A stretch of DNA of 64,000 bases. Source: Eledone cirrhosa (taxonomy: Eukaryota > Mollusca > Cephalopoda > Octopoda > Eledonidae). Shown here in pieces: positions 54,300 to 62,769 of this stretch. The translations under genes and the position numbers were made by a program. The stretch is taken from the NCBI GenBank assembly GCA_964016885.1, contig OZ024742.1, positions 366,352,550 to 366,416,549 of the forward strand. The letters run 5' to 3'. Positions within the stretch are counted from its first letter, which is position 1. Each line of letters opens with the position of its first letter. Under the pieces are notes generated by a model that had not been told where the DNA came from, made no database searches, and saw only the letters and a program-made list of their open reading frames with translations.

Positions 54300-56291
54300 G
54301 ATGTATTAAGTGACTCAGAAAGAGCTTGACTCTGGGTCCAGACTGTGAGGGTAAAGTGGGCTATGTCTTAAGTCACCCAGAAAGAGCTTGACTCTGGGTC
54401 CAGACTGTGAGGGTCAAGTGGGCGATGTATTAAGTGACCCAGAAAGAGCTTGACTCTGGGTCCAGATTGTGAGGCTAAATTGGGCGATGTATTAAGTGGC
54501 CTAGATAGAGCTTGACTGTGGGTCCAGACTGTGAGGGTCAAGTGGGCGATGTATTAAGTCACCCAGAAAGGGCTTGACTCTGGGTCCAGACTGTGAGGGT
54601 AAAGTGGGCGATGTATTAAGTCACCCAGATAGAGCTTGACTGTGGGTCCAGACTGTGAGGGTCAAGTGGGCGATGTCTTAAGTCACCCAGATAGAGCTTG
54701 ACTGTGGGTCCAGACTGTGAGGGTAAAGTGGGCGATGTCTTAAGTCACCCAGATAGAGCATGACTGTGGGTCCAGACTGTGAGGGTAAAGTGGGCGATGT
54801 CTTAAGTCACCCAGAAAGACCTTGACTGTGGGTCCAGACTGTGAGGGTAAAGTGGGCGATGTATTAAGTCACCCAGAAAGAGCTTGACTGTGGGTCCAGA
54901 CTGTGAGGGTCAAGTGGGCGATGTCTTAAGTCACCCAGAAAGAGCTTGACTGTGGGTCCAGACTGGGAGGGTCAAGTGGGATGTCTTAAGTCACCCAGAA
55001 AATGCTTGACTGTGGGTCCAGACTGTGAGGGTAAAGTGGGCGATTTATTAAGTCACCCAGAAAGAGCTTGACTGTGGGTCCAGACTGTGACGGTCAAGTG
55101 GGATGTCTTAAGTCACCCAGAAAGAGCTTGACTGTGGGTCCAGACTGTGACGGTCAAGTGGGATGTCTTAAGTCACCCAGAAAGAGCTTGACTGTGGGTC
55201 CAGACTGTGAGGGTAAGGTGGGCGATGTCTTAATTCACCCAGAAAGAGCTTGACTCTGGGTTCAGACTGTGAGGGTCAAGTGGGCGATGTATTAAGTCAC
55301 CCAGTTAGAGCTTGACTCTGGGTCCAGACTGTGAGCGTAAAGTGGGCGATGTATTAAGTCACCCAGAAAGAGCTTGACTCTGGGTCCAGACTGTGAGCGT
55401 AAAGTGGGCGATGTATTAAGTCACCCAGAATGAGCTTGACTGTGGGTCGAGACTGTGAGGGTAAAGTGGGCGATGTCTTAAGTCACCCAGATAGAGCTTG
55501 CCTGTGGGTCCAGACTGTGAGGCTAAAGTGGGCGATGTCTTAAGTCACCCAGAAAGACCTTGACTGTGGGTCGAGACTGTGAGGGTCAAGTGGGCGATGT
55601 CTTAAGTCACCCAGATAGAGCTTGACTGTGGGTCCAGACTCTGAGGGTCAAGTGGGATGTCTTAAGTCACCCAGAAAGAGCTTGACTGTGGGTCCAGACT
55701 GTGAGGGTCAAGTGGGATGTCTTAAGTCACCCAGATAGAGCTTGACTGTGGGTCCAGACTGTGAGGGTAAAGTGGGCGATGTATTAAGTCACCCAGAAAG
55801 AGCTTGACTGTGGGTCCAGACTGTGAGGGTCAAGTGGGCGATGTCTTAAGTCACCCAGATAGAGCTTGACTGTTGGTCCAGACTCTGAGGGTCAAGTGGG
55901 ATGTCTTAAGTCACCCAGAAAGAGCTTGACTGTGGGTCCAGACTGTGAGGGTCAAGTGGGTGATGTATTAAGTGACCCAGAAAGAGCTTGACTGTGGGTC
56001 CAGACTGTGAGGTTCAAGTGGGCGATGTCTTAAGTCACCCAGAAAGAGCTTGACTGTGGGTCCAGACTGTGAGGATAAAGTGGGCGATGTCTTAAGTCAC
56101 CCAGATAGAGCTTGACTCTGGGTCCAGACTGTGAGGGTCAAGTGGGCGATGTATTAAGTGACCCAGAAAGAGCTTGACTGTGGGTCCAAACTGTGAGGGT
56201 CAAGTGGGCGATGTATTAAGTCACCCAGAAAGAGCTTGACTGTGGGTCCAGACTGTGAGGGTCAAGTGGGCGATGTATTAAGTCACCCAGA
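54300..56291 (+). repeat. Diverged right edge of the satellite with 60-bp monomers
   Basis: The last two kilobases of the array are visibly more variable than the interior. Many copies read GATGTCTTAAG instead of GATGTATTAAG, some have CTCTGGGT starts, and several have lost two bases (AAGTGGGATGTC for AAGTGGGCGATGTC), giving 60-bp monomers near 54,975, 55,100, 55,160, 55,650, 55,710 and 55,900. Two consecutive 60-bp monomers keep a frame open between 55,068 and 55,253, which is a by-product and not a gene. The array stops inside a monomer after CACCCAGA at about 56,291. Greater divergence at an array edge is expected where unequal exchange homogenises the interior more than the ends. Confidence 0.85.
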
Positions 56292-56350
56292 GGCAGGGAG
56301 TGACCATCCAACTTTCATTTAATTTCTGCCTACCCAGTTACATTCACGGT
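56292..56350. other. Satellite to flank junction
   Basis: Short spacer between the last, truncated satellite monomer and the first SINE. It begins GGCAGGGAGTGACC and shows no monomer similarity. I see no target-site duplication or other element here. The break is abrupt, within the CACCCAGA part of a monomer. Confidence 0.7.
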
Positions 56351-56570
56351 AGATTGACAGCATCGGTAGAACGTCATATACCATGCTTTTCAGTATAGAG
56401 TTATGGCCTTTTACGTTCTCAGTTCAACACCACTCCCAACCCGAGGTCTCCTTTGCCTTTCATTCTTCCGGGTGGATAAAATAAAGTACCAGTAATGCAC
56501 TGTGGTCGATTTAACCGACTTTCCCCGTCCCCCTACATTGTTGGCCTTGTGTCTATAGTAGAAATCATTA
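56351..56570 (+). mobile_element. Ceph-type tRNA-derived SINE, sense copy
   Basis: This looks like a nearly full-length SINE in plus orientation. A tRNA-like head carries an A-box-like stretch (TTGACAGCATCGGTAGAACG, near 56,354) and a B-box-like stretch (CAGTTCAACACC, near 56,420), the internal promoter for RNA polymerase III. It is followed by a block with CTTTGCCTTTCATTCTTCCG, then AAAGTACCAGTAATGCACTG, and a tail with GGCCTTGTGTCTATAGTAGA. These parts in this order match what I know of SINEs from squid, cuttlefish and octopus (the Ceph-domain group). It is diverged and presumably inactive. No clear flanking direct repeat was found. It lies only about 60 bp from the end of the satellite. 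Confidence 0.8.
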
Positions 56571-56616
56571 GTTGGACGTTTGTCTACTTATGTTTTGTTA
56601 AATAAAGCTGAGTTTC

Positions 56617-56948
56617 ATACCACCAGTAACTCTAGCCCGGAGAAGAACGAATCCGTTGATACCACCAGTAACTCTAGCCCGGAGAAGAACGAATCCGTTG
56701 ATACCACCAGTAACTCTAGCCCTGAGAAGAACGAATCCGTTGATACCACCAGTAACTCTAGCCCGGAGAGGAACGAATCCGTTGATACCACCAGTAACTC
56801 TAGCCCGGAGAGGAACGAATCCGTTGATACCACCAGTAACTCTAGCCCGGAGAGGAACGAATCCGTTGATACCACCAGTAACTCTAGCCCGGAGAAGAAC
56901 GAATCCGTTGATACCACCAGTAACTCTAGCCCGGAGAGGAACGAATCC
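56617..56948 (+). repeat. 42-bp minisatellite, about 7.9 copies
   Basis: Eight near-identical 42-bp units begin ATACCACCAGTAACTC. They differ mainly at one codon-like position, AAG versus AGG, in the order K, K, K, R, R, R, K, R; the third unit also reads CCTGAG for CCGGAG. Because 42 is a multiple of three, the array is open in three frames: two on plus (about 56,562 to 56,963 and 56,656 to 56,988) and one on minus (56,615 to 56,950). The first plus frame would encode a repeat of TTSNSSPEKNESVD, rich in Ser, Thr, Asn and Glu with N-glycosylation-like NSS and NES sequons. That frame has no ATG upstream: it opens after a TAG at 56,559 and begins only with TTG. A spliced exon cannot be excluded, but coding is not supported. 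Confidence 0.9.
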
Positions 56949-57333
56949 ATCGAGTTTACTTAACTTAAATTTTCCCTCCTGTCTTTAAAGGGAAAGTGGA
57001 ATATTTGTAAAATTGTTTTGGTTTCAGATTGAATTAAATGCCTTTCTATTTATTCCGGCTGACTACGTTTTGAGTTCGAATCCCGTCAAAGTAAATTAGC
57101 TTTAAATTTTCGTATTCAGTACCAATATATACGATCTCAGGAGCGGAGGTAAAACGAAATCTTTAAAGAATCGCTATCTGATCCGGTTCTATGTATTTTG
57201 AGTTGAAATTTCAGCAACTTATGCTCAGTGTTACAGTCAGACACTATCAATGGAAACATTGCTTCCTTAGATATACACATTAGCTCCTTGCCTTTTGTAC
57301 TACGTGGTCACAGGTTATACAAAACATAACAGT
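56949..57333. other. Gene-free flank with a possible SINE fragment
   Basis: AT-rich sequence with no reading frame of note. Near 57,069 the stretch TTTTGAGTTCGAATCCCGTC resembles the B box of a tRNA-derived SINE, and AGTACCAATAT about 50 bp further right could be a remnant of the Ceph block. No A box is visible, so this is at best a degraded SINE piece. Confidence 0.35.
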
Positions 57334-57352
57334 CAAATATGCTTAAAATAAT

Positions 57353-57545
57353 TGTTTCTACTTTTGGCACAAGGCCAGCAATTATCCCAGTGTATTACTG
57401 GTACTTTATTTTATCGACCCTGTAAGGATGAAAGGCAAAGTTAACCTCGGCGGGATTTGAACTCAGATCATAAAAGGAGGTAACTCTATGCTTCAAAGTA
57501 TGGCGTCCGACCCTCTATCGATACTGCTTAAATATGCTTAATATG
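57353..57545 (-). mobile_element. Ceph-type SINE, minus strand, with 19-bp target-site duplication
   Basis: On plus this reads tail first: TTTCTACTTTTGGCACAAGG, then GGTACTTTATTTTATCGACC, GGATGAAAGGCAAAG and CCTCGGCGGGATTTGAACTC (the B-box complement). The SINE is therefore on the minus strand. The head beyond the B box is degraded or shortened, ending near 57,528 before a short AT stretch that partly echoes the duplication. The copy sits between perfect 19-bp direct repeats, CAAATATGCTTAAAATAAT, at 57,334 to 57,352 and 57,546 to 57,564. Such a duplication is the normal signature of target-primed reverse transcription, using enzymes of a partner LINE. Confidence 0.85.
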
Positions 57546-57564
57546 CAAATATGCTTAAAATAAT

Positions 57565-58216
57565 ATCAAATTGTTGTTACCATAGCACCCTGTCGTACCA
57601 TATTTCTAATGAAAAACACTGCTTGTTTTCAAATCATTTTCAAAATAATCAAGGTTTTCAAGGGGTTTAGTGATATAACTAACTATATAATTATTAAGTT
57701 TGTTCTTGGAATGTAACTTAACGAAAGTTCTTACATGAAATTATGGTGGGTAGAACATGGACGGTTACAGGGGGTTTGGTATAAAATGCATTATGCCTGG
57801 GAGAAAAAACAGACGAGTTTGTCACGACTGGAATGCTGTTGGTCATAGGTCTACTCTATCGGGTTTGACCAGGGGTTAAAATCAACAACGACTAACAAAA
57901 TAATAAAATGTGTGGTTAATATTTCTGATTGGACAACTAAATCAATTTTTCTTCATTAAATAACTATTTTCGTTAAAAGCATTTTAAACATTTTGGTTAA
58001 ATATATGATTGATCGTATAAGATGATAGACGGAATTTTGATTATATTTCTATTGGGAACTAGTTTTAACATATTCATATATTCTTTAAATGTATGAACTA
58101 GAAATGAAAGGAGGTGGTAGGGGTGTAATGGAAGAATTGTGGAGATTTATGATGAAATCTGGGGAGATGTAAATGTTGGCGGAATGTGGAATAACGAGTA
58201 TAAGGGAGAGAATGGA
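57565..58216. other. Gene-free AT-rich stretch
   Basis: No coding region, tRNA or clear mobile element is supported. The part near 57,825 to 57,890 (with GGTCATAGGTCTACTC and GGGTTTGACCAGGGG) is less AT-rich than its surroundings and resembles a dispersed cephalopod repeat as I remember it, but I cannot assign it. Confidence 0.4.
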
Positions 58217-58227
58217 ATAATATTGAT

Positions 58228-58459
58228 TTCTAAGGCACAAGACCAGGAAATATTGGGGCGGGGAGGGGGGTTAAATCACCCTAGTACTTGTCTGCTACTT
58301 TATTTGATCCACACTGGAAGGATGAAAGGTGAAGTTGACTTTAGCAGGATTTGAACTCAGAATGTAAAGGGCCAGGTCAAATATCACAATGGTATTTTCT
58401 TCGACGCTCTACCAATTCTGCCAGTCTAACACCCTTCACTAGGGTGGGATAGGGATGGT
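58228..58459 (-). mobile_element. Ceph-type SINE copy 1 of a tandem pair
   Basis: On plus the tail end (CTAAGGCACAAGACCAGG) comes first, then GCTACTTTATTTGATCC, GGATGAAAGGTGAAGTTGAC, the B-box complement AGGATTTGAACTCAG and the A-box complement CTCTACCAATTCTGCCA at about 58,408. The element is therefore on minus with a complete tRNA-like head. It is followed directly by a related copy in the same orientation. The copy is diverged, with no poly-A and no open reading frame. Confidence 0.8.
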
Positions 58460-58694
58460 ATAGCATTGGTTTCTGATTTAGGAATAAAGACAACCATTTG
58501 GGGGCAGGGGAAAGTTGATTAAATCGGTCCCAGTTCATTACTGGTACTTTATTGAATCGACCCCGTAAAGCTAACCTCGGCGTGATTTGAACTCAGATGA
58601 TAAAGGACCAGAACAAAAACCCCAATGGAATTTTATTCGACGCTCTACCAATTCTGCCATTCTAGCACCCTTCAGTAAGATGGGGTGTGATGAT
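58460..58694 (-). mobile_element. Ceph-type SINE copy 2 of a tandem pair
   Basis: Second copy in the same minus orientation, about 236 bp after the first when measured at the shared TCGACGCTCTACCAATTCTG. It carries GGTACTTTATTGAATCGACC, CCTCGGCGTGATTTGAACTC (B-box complement) and CTCTACCAATTCTGCCA (A-box complement, about 58,642). It lacks roughly 12 bases of the GGATGAAAGGC segment present in its neighbours. An 11-bp repeat, ATAATATTGAT, stands at the left edge of copy 1 (58,217 to 58,227) and the right edge of copy 2 (58,695 to 58,705), and a degenerate version (ATAGCATTGGT) lies between them at 58,460. Confidence 0.8.
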
Positions 58695-58705
58695 ATAATA
58701 TTGAT

Positions 58706-59018
58706 ATACATATTCAGTGTAATGTTATAAAATAAAAGAGTGTACAATAATTAAATATTGATTCCTGCAACTATCACAGTGATATTCCAGTTTTTTAAGT
58801 GTGGTTTATCAATGTGCGGACATACTATGTAAGAATATTTAATATTGTAGTAAGATCTGTTAGGAAGTTTTTAGTATGAGACTCAACTTAACTATACATA
58901 ACCTGAGTCTTTTAATTTCGTATCTATGTAGTTAACAGTGTTCGAGTTACATCGATTTTGCATTGGAATTAATACCTTTCTAATTTCATGTTATTGGGTT
59001 GCCACAACTAGTTAACTA

Positions 59019-59019
<1 letters not shown>
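58706..59019. other. Gene-free AT-rich stretch
   Basis: I see no reading frame, RNA gene or recognisable repeat here. Confidence 0.6.
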
Positions 59020-59057
<38 letters not shown>

Positions 59058-59084
59058 GCTGCTGATGCTGATGCTTATGCTGCT

Positions 59085-59115
<31 letters not shown>

Positions 59116-59142
59116 CTACTACTACTACTACTACTACTACAC
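59020..59142. repeat. Compound CTA/CTG trinucleotide microsatellite
   Basis: About 120 bp of trinucleotide repeats: a run of ACT units, a middle section of GCT units with GAT and TAT interruptions, then ACT units again. Read on minus, one frame gives a polyserine run of about 40 residues (AGT and AGC codons) from an ATG at 59,210, but nothing around it supports a gene. The pattern looks like an ACT repeat whose middle mutated to GCT and expanded. Confidence 0.95.
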
Positions 59143-59696
59143 TTCATTGTTGTGACATAGTAAAACCTTTCCATCTCCCACGATCCTACATTAACCGTCT
59201 CAGTGTTCACTGGTTAATTCTGGGTTTTCCTCAATGACTCTCTAATGTTTTGAGAGAGTATCTGCGTTTTCGTTTCACTTTAGTGGGCTCCCATATTATA
59301 GGTTTTGTAGCAGGTTCGTTTCCTTTCATGACATCACCTGCCAGTTCAAGACAACGGATGGTATGGCTAATGGTTGTCGTAGAGAATTTGGCACTATTCT
59401 TTTCCCCATCACCTGAAAATGTATAACTAACGTATCGTTGTTTAAATTTACCACATGCACTATATTAAGATTCGATTGGTTTGAAGTAAACATTTGCATC
59501 ATATGTGATCTCGTGAGATATTTCTTGTAGATTTCTACAAGTGTATTTAATTTGATTTGGATGTTATAAGATTTTACAAGCTGGAAGTACAGCCAAAACT
59601 CACTTTAAGGCTTGGAGAAATTCGTATTCATTAAAGCTATGAGATTGGTTTGTAATATATAGAGGAATTGTTAAATGCACTAGAGTGTAAGATAGA
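59143..59696. other. Gene-free stretch
   Basis: AT-rich DNA without a supported gene. A stretch near 59,370 (GGTTGTCGTAG, then TTCTTTTCCCC about 24 bp later) resembles one near 61,945 (GGTTGTCGTAG, then AATTTTCCCCC), so both may be fragments of one dispersed repeat. That is a weak visual match. Confidence 0.4.
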
Positions 59697-59978
59697 ATGT
59701 TCTGCAGTATTTGTTCCGAATTCTTGTGTTCTGTATTCAAACTACACCGACATGAATTTGTCTTTCATCATTCCGGTAAAATGACTAGTGAAGTACACGT
59801 GTCAGTTCTACTTTCTGTTGTGTTACGTCGTAATATAGTCCAAACACTCGTACTGCCCACTTCTAAAAACGAAGAGAAAGCTTTGGAAAGCTATCAAATA
59901 TCTTTCATAGAATTCCTCTCTCTCTCTCACACATGCATACATTATATATACTCTCTGCACCTAATGAATTCCGTCTAA
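59697..59978 (+). pseudogene. Possible fossil of a single C2H2 zinc finger (93-codon frame)
   Basis: The frame opens with ATG right after a stop and its first 28 residues fit a C2H2 finger: C3-x2-C6-x12-H19-x4-H24, with Leu16 in the usual hydrophobic position and a linker-like HSGK at 25 to 28 (usual HTGEK). The usual Phe four residues after Cys6 is Leu10, with Phe at 9. Nothing after residue 30 resembles a second finger, and no finger is visible upstream. C2H2 genes are greatly expanded in octopus, so a stray finger fragment is plausible. Chance is also plausible in a frame this short. No start context, splice sites or promoter supports expression. Confidence 0.2.
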
Positions 59979-60596
59979 TGAAAAACACTCTATTCAATTA
60001 ATTAGTGAAGCAGTTTGAGGAGGAATTTACTAAAATTAATATGCTAGAAAATTTCAATTTCAATAGAACCTCTTTAAAATGGATGGTTTTCTTTCATAGA
60101 ACTAGCATCGGTCTGGGCAGGACTGGTATCAGAATGGCTAAAGTGGTAGATACGTTTTTATTATTTTCAGGGTTAGGAAAAAATAGAAAAGTTCGTTACA
60201 ACCAAATTACAAAGAAGACTAACAATATCTCAAACATGAGTTTAAAAAAAAAAACAAATAAAAATTAAAGAGTAGTTATAGCCATGGTTGGATTGAGGCC
60301 TTTGGCGGCCCAGGGCACTTCAGGTTGGAGGAGGTCACACACAATACAATTAGAATACACAACAAACCCCCAATTGTACATATCAAACTAAGCTTGACGT
60401 AAGTAATTGAAATTGAAAAGTTATGAATATAAGTAATACATTCAAAAATTCTACCATCTTAAAAATAAAAAGGCCAGCTGAGGTCACAAATAAATTGCTA
60501 TGGCCTTCGTTGGTGTACCCCCACCCACTGCAGGGGGCCCGGGACAATTTCCCCCTTTACCCCACATTAAATCCTTCTCTGGTTATAGCTATGTGT
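59979..60596. other. Gene-free stretch
   Basis: Frames here are short and lack ATG starts or family features. Near 60,133 the sequence TGGCTAAAGTGGTAGA looks like a tRNA A box, but no matching B box follows. A less AT-rich part at 60,295 to 60,330 (GGCCTTTGGCGGCCCAGGGC) and another at 60,500 to 60,560 are unassigned and may be old repeat fragments. Confidence 0.4.
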
Positions 60597-60910
60597 GGAG
60601 CTGTGTGTTTAAGTGGTTAGAATGTTCAGCTCCCTACTGTAAGGACGTGTGTTCGACTCCCGGTGGCGTGATGTGTCATGGGGCAGGGAACTTCTCGTTG
60701 ATCCATTGATTCAACTGGAAAAATGAGTTTTAACTTTATTAAAAGAGTCAGCCTTGACACACATCCAATGTCACACTGAATCTCCCTGAGGACTACTATA
60801 AAGGTACACGTGTCTGTTGAATGTTCAGCTACTTGTACGTCAATTTCACGATCAGGTTGTGCTGTTGTTCCAGAAATCGTAAAACCCTTCACCGGAACCG
60901 ACAGAGGTTC
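60597..60910 (+). mobile_element. Octopus-type tRNA-derived SINE, short form
   Basis: A tRNA-like head has an A-box-like TTTAAGTGGTTAGAATG (about 60,608) and a good B box GTTCGACTCCC (about 60,651), about 43 bp apart. It is followed by GATGTGTCATGGGGCAGGGA, AAGAGTCAGCCTTGACACAC, GGTACACGTGTCTGTTGAAT, CAATTTCACGATCAGGTTGT and ends near GGAACCGACAGAGG. This succession is familiar to me from a common octopus SINE family and recurs in the element at 62,165. It differs from the Ceph-type SINEs in its body. Reading frames across it are by-products. No flanking direct repeat was found. Confidence 0.75.
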
Positions 60911-61545
60911 AAGCCTAACAACACCAACTACAGCCAGTGGAGTGTTTCATTAAAAATATCGATCCATTAGATTTCTAGCATAAAAGAAATCCTCTAAGCT
61001 ATTACAGTTGTTTAGAAATGGCAGCCGCAAGCAATACAGTGATAACGTCTCAGAGCGATTTCGGCGCTGTTTGCTAAATACATCTGCAGACAAGTCTATA
61101 TCGTTAAAACTGAAACCACACATTCCAGGGGGGAAATGGCGGAAACATGCAAACAGCGGGTTTTAATTCAAGGAAATCTTAGAACTGTACAAATTATTCA
61201 GGCAGATGCCGTGGTTCTGTCTTTAATATTGTTTGAGGCTGGGAGGCATTTGTAATGGCTGCTACTTCTAGCATTTTATGAATGTTTCAAGTCATCATTT
61301 AGAATGTATGCGCATGTAGTACTTGACACAACATTTTATTTAGAACTGACAAAGCAGGGTTCATCTGCACGTTAAAATAGTTACTGCAATCCACTCTGCA
61401 TATTTTAGTAACCAGAGACAAAGAAAGCTTCAAATATTCTCTTTTTAGAATAATAATTGTTCCTTCCATAAACCGATATATAATTCATGTTGTGGAAGAC
61501 GACGTACACTCTAACAGCGGAAGATGCCATGCGTAACTACAATGC
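60911..61545. other. Gene-free stretch
   Basis: Mixed-composition sequence with no reading frame, tRNA or recognisable element. It leads into a microsatellite. Confidence 0.5.
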
Positions 61546-61562
61546 ATGTGTGTATATATATA

Positions 61563-61607
<45 letters not shown>

Positions 61608-61623
61608 AAGAGAGAGAGAGAGC
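61546..61623. repeat. Compound TG/TA/GA microsatellite
   Basis: Alternating TG and TA dinucleotide runs, including more than 15 consecutive TA units, followed by a short GA run. Open frames through it on both strands are low-complexity artefacts. Confidence 0.95.
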
Positions 61624-62164
61624 CATATGTATGTGTATGTGCGTGCGTATGTATACACATGCTCACATATAATTATACACATCTCTGTCGCTACATACAT
61701 ATCTCTCTAAACATACAGACCTATATATAATGGTTGGACAATAGTAAAATTAAGGAGTCAAGTAGATCTGTGCTGTCGACGTAATGTCTGAAGAAAGAGT
61801 CGGATATTTGCCAATAAGTTGTTAGAACTCTTCTTAAACGTGTGGATAGATCCATAACAGAAGACCACCTAATTTCTTCCATATTTCTTTCATACCATTC
61901 TTCTACGAGAAAAATATCGAAGTTAACCGATTCTTCTTCAGTGGTTGTCGTAGTCAATTTATCAATAATAATTTTCCCCCTGGAAATTGTCCAGTTAGCG
62001 AGAATCAGAATATTTTTCTATTAAAAGATATTCATTCTCTTGAGATATACAATAGATTTGTTGAAAATTGGTATGTGGTCTGTGTTTAGGTATGATAGTT
62101 AGTTGGTATGTTAGTTACAAATGGTTGGTGTCGTTTGTATCAGTCGTGTGGTAGAATAATTTTG
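61624..62164. other. Gene-free stretch with an unassigned 78-codon minus frame
   Basis: A minus frame from 61,957 to 61,721 begins MTTTTTEEESVNFD and stays open for 78 codons. I recognise no family motif in it and it has no supporting signals, so it is left unassigned. It may be part of a degraded mobile element, as it ends at AT-rich simple sequence. The rest of the stretch shows nothing further. Confidence 0.3.
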
Positions 62165-62636
62165 AAGGTATATAGCATAGTGATTAAGGTGTTCGAATCA
62201 TGGTCGTAAACTAGTGAGTTGTTGAGGCACGTGTCCTAGGGGTAATGATGTTGGACTTACGATCATAATGTGATGGGTTTCATTCCTGAACTGGGTTGTG
62301 TGTTGTGTTCAAAATACTTCATTACAGGTTGTTCCAGTACACTCAGCTAAAACTGAGTACCAGCACTAGCTGGGGGATTAACCCTGTGATGGACTGGCGT
62401 CTTGTCCAGGACGTATTTTGTACTTTCAGTTGTTTCACGCCATGAGATAAGCACTGGCCTGAAGAACCTCCTGCCTTGAGACAGACTTTCTGTAATTCAA
62501 AGGAACAGCCCTGTCACGTGGTATCAGGCTGAAACTTCATACAAACTATGTTAATGGTACACGTGTCTGTGAAATTCTCAATCATCTGCACGGTAACTTC
62601 GTGAGCAGGTTATTACTGAATCAACGGAGGTAGAAG
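62165..62636 (+). mobile_element. Octopus-type tRNA-derived SINE, long form with doubled head
   Basis: The body shares landmarks in order with the SINE at 60,597: TGTAATTCAAAGGAACAGCC, GGTACACGTGTCTGTGAAAT, GGTAACTTCGTGAGCAGG. It starts with two tRNA-like heads. The first has an A-box-like TAGCATAGTGATTAAGG (62,173) cut before its B box; the second has CCTAGGGGTAATGATGTTGG (62,235) and GGTTTCATTCC (62,276). Between the head and the shared body lies a segment of about 130 bp, with GGATTAACCCTGTGATGGAC, which is absent from the other copy. It is therefore a longer subfamily or a SINE-in-SINE product. It ends at a CA/TA microsatellite. Confidence 0.7.
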
Positions 62637-62646
62637 ATATATATAT

Positions 62647-62681
<35 letters not shown>

Positions 62682-62682
62682 A
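62637..62682. repeat. TA/CA dinucleotide microsatellite
   Basis: TA units, then about nine CA units, then TA units again, directly following the 3' end of the SINE. SINE tails in cephalopods often end in simple repeats, so this may be the grown tail of that element. Confidence 0.95.
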
Positions 62683-62769
62683 TGTAGGAGGTGAGTTTTA
62701 TTGTAGTACAATAAAGCAATGCAGATATCGGATAAGAAGCACTCTACAGTTTGTGGGACTGGAGTATGC

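Larger units (their letters stand above)
1..56291 (+). repeat. 62-bp satellite DNA array, about 908 tandem monomers
   Basis: The whole stretch is a head-to-tail array of one 62-bp monomer, always in the same orientation, with no inserted element visible. Each monomer begins ACTGTGGGTCCAG, continues ACTGTGAGGGTCAAG, and ends with a block containing GATGTATTAAG, a CACCCAGA core and AGAGCTTG. A typical copy has 15 A, 11 C, 15 T and 21 G, so it is about 52% GC with strong G over C excess on the plus strand, unlike the AT-rich flank. Variable sites recur: GTG, CTG or GTT near the start; GGGTCAAG, GGGTAAAG, GGTTCAAG or GCGTCAAG; TATTAAG, TATTAGG, TTCTTAAG or TATAAAG; GTCAC, GTGAC, GTAAC or GTCAT; AGAAAG, AGATAG or AGTTAG. 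Rare monomers are 63, 61 or 60 bp long. The period is not divisible by three and stops recur in all frames, so it is not coding. The array continues past the left window edge. I do not recognise the family; function unknown. Confidence 0.98.

Noticed and set aside
55068..55253. 61-codon frame in the satellite
   Set aside because: It exists only because consecutive monomers there are 60 bp long. The repeat is otherwise 62 bp with stops in every frame.
1..56291. Could the array be a CRISPR or contain a hammerhead ribozyme in each monomer
   Set aside because: There are no unique spacers between repeats, so it is not a CRISPR. I looked for CTGANGA and GAAA core motifs on both strands of the monomer and did not find them together.
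56615..56950. Minus-strand 111-codon frame over the minisatellite
   Set aside because: Mirror frame of a 42-bp repeat, with nothing to support coding.
57069..57090. A tRNA gene suggested by a B-box-like GAGTTCGAATCCCGTC
   Set aside because: No A box, no acceptor-stem pairing and no cloverleaf found around it; more likely a SINE scrap.
58139..58354. 71-codon plus frame
   Set aside because: Runs into the antisense of a SINE; no family features and no valid start context.
59016..59210. Polyserine protein on minus
   Set aside because: Direct translation of a trinucleotide microsatellite.
60005..60268. 87-codon plus frame
   Set aside because: Begins with GTG rather than ATG, AT-rich, ends in poly-lysine from an A run, and has no recognisable motif.
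60423..60892. Three overlapping frames on both strands
   Set aside because: They cover the octopus-type SINE at 60,597 and its flank and have no protein family features.
61485..61730. Frames through the TG/TA/GA microsatellite
   Set aside because: Low-complexity repeats of Tyr/Ile or Cys/Val; not genes.
61721..61957. 78-codon minus frame starting MTTTTTEEE
   Set aside because: No motif recognised and it ends at simple sequence. Left as unassigned rather than called a gene.
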